NCBI RefSeq assembly: GCF_047496725.1
Contig: NC_132981.1
Span: 4,120,001 to 4,184,000, forward strand
Origin: Anoplolepis gracilipes
Taxonomy: Eukaryota > Arthropoda > Insecta > Hymenoptera > Formicidae
Reading direction: 5' to 3'
DNA length: 64,000 nucleotides
The number at the start of each line of letters is the position of its first letter. The stretch's first letter is position 1. The translations under genes and the position numbers were made by a program. This document shows positions 60,418-64,000 of this stretch, piece by piece. A model generated the notes under the pieces. The model saw only the letters and a list, made by a program, of their open reading frames with translations, did not search any database and was not told where the DNA came from.

Positions 60418-61390
60418 CACAAAAAAATAATAAAATGATTTATTTTATTAATATCGTTTTTATTCTTATATGTTTTGAACTGTCAAAAATGTGTCAAAAA
60501 TTATATCCGCTGTAATATATATAATTAGCGTTTATTTTTGTAAATTTGCAGGCAAGATCAATTGTCACCGATCATTGGAAAATCCACAAACATTGTTTCA
60601 TTAAAGCTCAAACGGCCAATTAACGTCCGTAAATTCGAAACTACTTCCGCCGATGATAACGACGATCACGAATATTCCCGCCTGCGAATTTTCGCTCGCG
60701 TCCGCGTTGCTCGATACGCTCATGAGTCCTTATAAAAAGGATCGCTCTGATTAATCACGTGGACAGCTATCTCCATTCGTTATTTCCCTATACACACGAC
60801 CGTAATATTCCATTCAAACGACACGCAGAAGCCAAGTTTATAACCGCGATAAATCCAATGTACGTTTGCGAGCGGCCGTCGAAACGAGCGGAATAATCAA
60901 TTACCACGAGATCATTAATTAACTCGCAAAAGTGCAACGATTCAACGGCAGGAGAAACGGGAGGGAAGGAGAGACAAACATTAACGGAGAGAAAAAGAGG
61001 GAAAAAGATTGTGCGTAGTGAGCGTTGTAAACGTGCAATTGCAATTTTGTTGCACCGCGCGAGCGCGCGCGATGCTGATTCGTCCTCGCTTTTTCTTCCC
61101 CGATTTTTTTTCTTGTTGTTTGCATTTTTAATTTCTCTACAACAGACAAGCCAAACTGGTTAACAGTAACCAATGAAAATCGTTTCATTATGCTCGTATT
61201 TCGGTCGCCCGTGTAGCTGGGCTAACCAACCAATTTATCGCGTTTGTTTACGCGCGCGTCCAACCCAGTGATTTTGCCGGACGCGGGAAATCCGCGGGAA
61301 ATCATCGGTAAATATAACGTCAACACATAACCGGGCAACACACTTGATGTTTCTACAATATTGTATGAGGGATTTACGTAACTGTCTGTA
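58641..61390. other. Spacer with possible transposon-end motifs
   Basis: 58690-58995 has a different texture: moderate G+C, few simple repeats, ending in GAACATCCTGTATATAAAAT. That end resembles the ACACCCTGTATA ends of some arthropod repeats, so it may be an old insertion; no terminal pair was found. 60560-61350 is CpG-richer with a TATAAAAA at 60731. The 71-91 codon ORFs here are unsupported. A (TA)n array lies at 60380-60415. Confidence 0.4.
60380..60415. repeat. (TA)n microsatellite
   Basis: Uninterrupted TA dinucleotides over about 36 bp. Confidence 0.96.
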
Positions 61391-61394
61391 AAGT

Positions 61395-61436
61395 ATGGCT
61401 ACAGTTAACGGGGTTGACCGCCGCTGCTGCTACTGA
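61395..61436 (+). other. Possible upstream ORF
   Basis: ATG at 61395 opens 13 codons ending at TGA (61434-61436), 36 bases before the ATG of the 61.5-kb candidate and in a different frame. If that gene is real, this could act as a translational uORF. Confidence 0.2.
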
Positions 61437-61471
61437 TCGCTTCGCGAGCGCATAAGGCAGATTTCCGGACC

Positions 61472-61975
61472 ATGGAAGCTTGGATTCTGGTCTCGCGAAA
61501 ATTTAATAGTCAGATGAATAAATATTTAACGATGGAAAAAGTAAGACAAATTACTTCAACTTTAATTCGAGAACCTTTGAACGATCTGCTAGAATCTTAT
61601 AAGTATCTAGCTTTTTCTTCTATCTTAAACTTTTATTTAAAAATATATATATTGAAACGTCTTGAATTCTATTTTTTTCAAAGAATATATGAAAATATAT
61701 AGTAATTGGCATCACCAGATATATACGTTACTTTTTATTTAGGATGAAAGTAGTTTTTTTGCTTTAACAACAGCTTGAAAAATGTCAAGAAAATACAATC
61801 GGAAAATGACAAAGTCAAGAAAATACTTCAAGTGTTGCAAGAAAGTACATTAGATACGCGTTTGCCTTTTCTTAACATCCATTTTACGGCTTTTACAGAC
61901 ACCCCCGTCCACGAACATATTGTGATCGATCACCATTTTCGGGACAATGCCGTTTCTCGGTGTGTATCGGTTTAA
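61472..61975 (+). CDS. Candidate two-exon protein with heptad-like region
   Basis: ATG at 61472 lies in a good start context (GGACCATGGAA) downstream of a CpG-rich stretch. Exon 1 (61472-61602) has 43 codons plus two bases, up to a GTATCT donor. Exon 2 (61774-61975) follows TTTTTTTGCTTTAACAACAG and begins with the single base needed. It runs 66 codons to TAA. Exon 2 opens with a Leu/Ile/Lys pattern (NVKKIQSENDKVKKILQVL) that could form a short amphipathic helix. The 171-base intron is of ordinary insect length. Total about 110 residues, no signal peptide, no family recognised. Alternatives: the first frame continues unspliced for 76 codons to 61702, or a GTAAGA donor at 61541 joins in phase to an 11-codon tail. 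The chosen donor is only moderate. Confidence 0.3.
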
Positions 61976-64000
61976 CGAAGAAACTTTCGCCAAAAACGTT
62001 GGCTTCCGGAACTTCCATTGTTATAGGAACACTTCTATATAGAATTGTACTTTTAGACCCGTGATTGTTCCTCGTCACAAGCAGAATGGTTCTCGTTCTA
62101 TACATACTTCTGATCAAATATTACGTCCTCCATTTTTGATGGTCTGTAATTGTAATGCTGTGACATTTGGCCACCGCGCATAACACGAAAGAGTACACCC
62201 GTGCGGTAGGAAGATAATTTACGATCGCACACACCCTCTCCTCCCAATCTCGCACTTTTCCTTTTACTCGAGTTTCTTATCCGAACGTCGAATAAAGATG
62301 CGAGAGCAACCGCCTGCTTTTTACGATCCAGTGTCGCCCGCATTTTATTCACCCTCGCTCTATTAGATCGTAATGTTGCATGAGACGTACGTAAATTCAC
62401 GATCTCGTGAAAGTGCTTTTCTGTGAATTTTTATTAAAAAAAAAAAATATATATATATATGTTAAAAAAACAATAAATGTGTGAAAATAAAATATAATAG
62501 TATCAATTAAAATGCAATTTATCAAAAAAACATGTGTGACGTTTTCTAATTTATCACTTTAATTTGACACTTTTTAATCATTTTGATGGATACCTAGTCT
62601 AGCTTTATGATTATATTTCATAAATTTTATGGAATTTGACTTTTTATGGAGTTTATGATTAATATATATATAACTAATATGTATGTATGAATGTTTTGGT
62701 TCTAAATTATTTGTGTATTATTCATGTTGTAAAGAATTTTTTTATTTTATTTCGCGCATGATAAAATATTTTCGTGCATAATAGAAATGTAAAAATTGAT
62801 ATAAAGTGTCGCTCTTTTATTGTATACCGAAATCCTGCTTTGCCATTCCGTGGAAAGTATTTGAACGTGACTATAATTTTCAAAATCTCTCTAGCGTGCG
62901 AGGCAATTTCATACAGTTTCCATATCTTCTTCTTACCAGCATTTCCATTTCAACATTCTGTATCACGTTCACAGATATCGACATTTGTGAATATATTTTG
63001 ATTAACATTTTATTATTATTTGTTGTAAAACAACAATAATAATAATAACTATTATTTAGACTCAATAATAAATAAATTTATTATCACAATATTAAATAGA
63101 CTTATGAAATTTAGAAAATAATGTCAATGTATGCAATAAGCCCCACTTGTTAAGTGTCATTTAATACGTAGATCCGATAGCTAACCAGAATCGATCGATA
63201 TTGACACGATTTAAGCGAACGTTTGTTTCCTTTGTTTGTTTGAGTTGCCGACTGTGTTGGTCGTTGCGTTTGCAATATCTTGTACACACACTGTCGTCAA
63301 TACCCCGAGGAAATCTCCATTGGTTTGTTTAAGGTTTAGTCTGACTCACAATAGGATTTCACACTTTGCTTTATTCAACTACGTGATATTTCACAAACAT
63401 CTTTTTCCTCAATTATCTTCTCGTCCGATGATGCATATACTGGCTAACATATTCATTATTTAATAATTAATTTATTATAATTCTCCGATAAATGAAAATT
63501 ACCTATATTTATTTCTATTTATATTCATGTCGGTCGATTTTTGCAACTGAATCTCTTGCAAGCCGTGGAATAAAACTTTGTGAGAATACGATAAAATAAA
63601 ATAGGAAATCACAAAAATTGCCGAAATATAAGATATATCTCGATTCATGTATCAAATTAATTATGAAAATATATGAATAAGCAATAATCTATTTTCATTA
63701 TAAATTATAATTTGCACAAACGGTAAATTGTAAAGGTAACTTGATACGCGTATTCTCAATTATGCGCAGCCTTATCCTTTGTCGCGAATATTGTCAGGAA
63801 ATACGGCTTCCCTCTCTCTGATCGTTTGTACCAGCAATTCTCGGCAAACGCATCTACGCGGATGCACCTAGGATGCTCACATAAGCAATGAGCACTCAGT
63901 CTGTGTTGAAAATTGTTGCGGCCTTAATACGATCGTGTTCCTAGGCGTTCTCACGTTTCCGCATATAATACGAGAGGAGAGAATTCGATGAGACAACCGC
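61976..64000. other. Spacer to the window edge
   Basis: A CpG-richer patch (62150-62400) carries an unsupported 100-codon minus-strand frame. The rest is AT-rich, with a short A-run plus TA repeat at about 62437-62460. The right end (63720-64000) becomes G+C-richer, so a gene or regulatory block may begin just outside. Confidence 0.5.

Noticed and set aside
63236..63463. Signal-peptide-like frame at 63.2 kb
   Set aside because: The frame begins with TTG, has no ATG at its start and no convincing upstream acceptor.

Overview
This 64 kb window looks like non-coding, intergenic or intronic chromosomal DNA from an insect. Long A+T-rich tracts alternate with short CpG-dense blocks. Microsatellites are abundant: (TA)n, (GA)n/(CT)n, (CA)n and (CGT)n. 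Candidate introns are short with GT..AG ends, and there is one mariner-type MITE. The dense CpG and many (GA)n arrays fit Hymenoptera, perhaps an ant, but that is inference because no marker gene is present. Bacterial features (operons, Shine-Dalgarno sites, rRNA, CRISPR) are absent.

No recognisable protein family, tRNA, rRNA or known microRNA was found. Almost every open frame over 60 codons is a microsatellite translation or lies in a stop-poor CpG block open on several frames at once. After discarding these, I list weak-to-moderate gene candidates, all by inspection. (1) A 190-codon ORF at 5.4-6.0 kb has a TATA box upstream and AATAAA just after the stop. (2) A two-exon small secreted-protein candidate lies at 34.5-34.8 kb (+). 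(3) Another lies at 54.5-54.9 kb (-). (4) A two-exon candidate with a heptad-like C-terminal part lies at 61.5-62.0 kb (+). (5) A spliced candidate with very good splice sites lies at 49.0-49.4 kb (-). (6) Isolated exon-like segments occur at 13.0, 35.9, 40.2, 44.3, 49.8 and 51.6 kb. None has support from homology or RNA.

Layout: 0-5.3 kb is AT-rich with one CpG block. 5.3-6.0 kb is the long ORF. 6.8-13.4 kb alternates CpG blocks and AT spacers, with a near-perfect dyad at 9.9 kb. 18.5-19.9 kb is the most promoter-like region, with a TATA box, Inr-like motifs and about 0.9 kb of pyrimidine-biased DNA. 22-28.3 kb holds old low-copy duplications, an AT foldback and the MITE at 27.1 kb. 34.5 kb holds candidate 2. 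40-50 kb carries a series of exon-like segments and strong acceptors on the + strand. 43.3-43.7 kb contains a perfect 112-bp palindrome nested inside a larger foldback. 46.8-47.0 kb contains a second nested inverted repeat. 51-54 kb has a 96-bp near-identical direct repeat and a 109-bp tandem duplication. 57-58.7 kb is dominated by simple repeats. 61.5 kb holds candidate 4.

The most unusual structures are the nested foldbacks at 43.4 and 46.9 kb. The most useful gene leads are the two small secreted-protein candidates and the 190-codon ORF.
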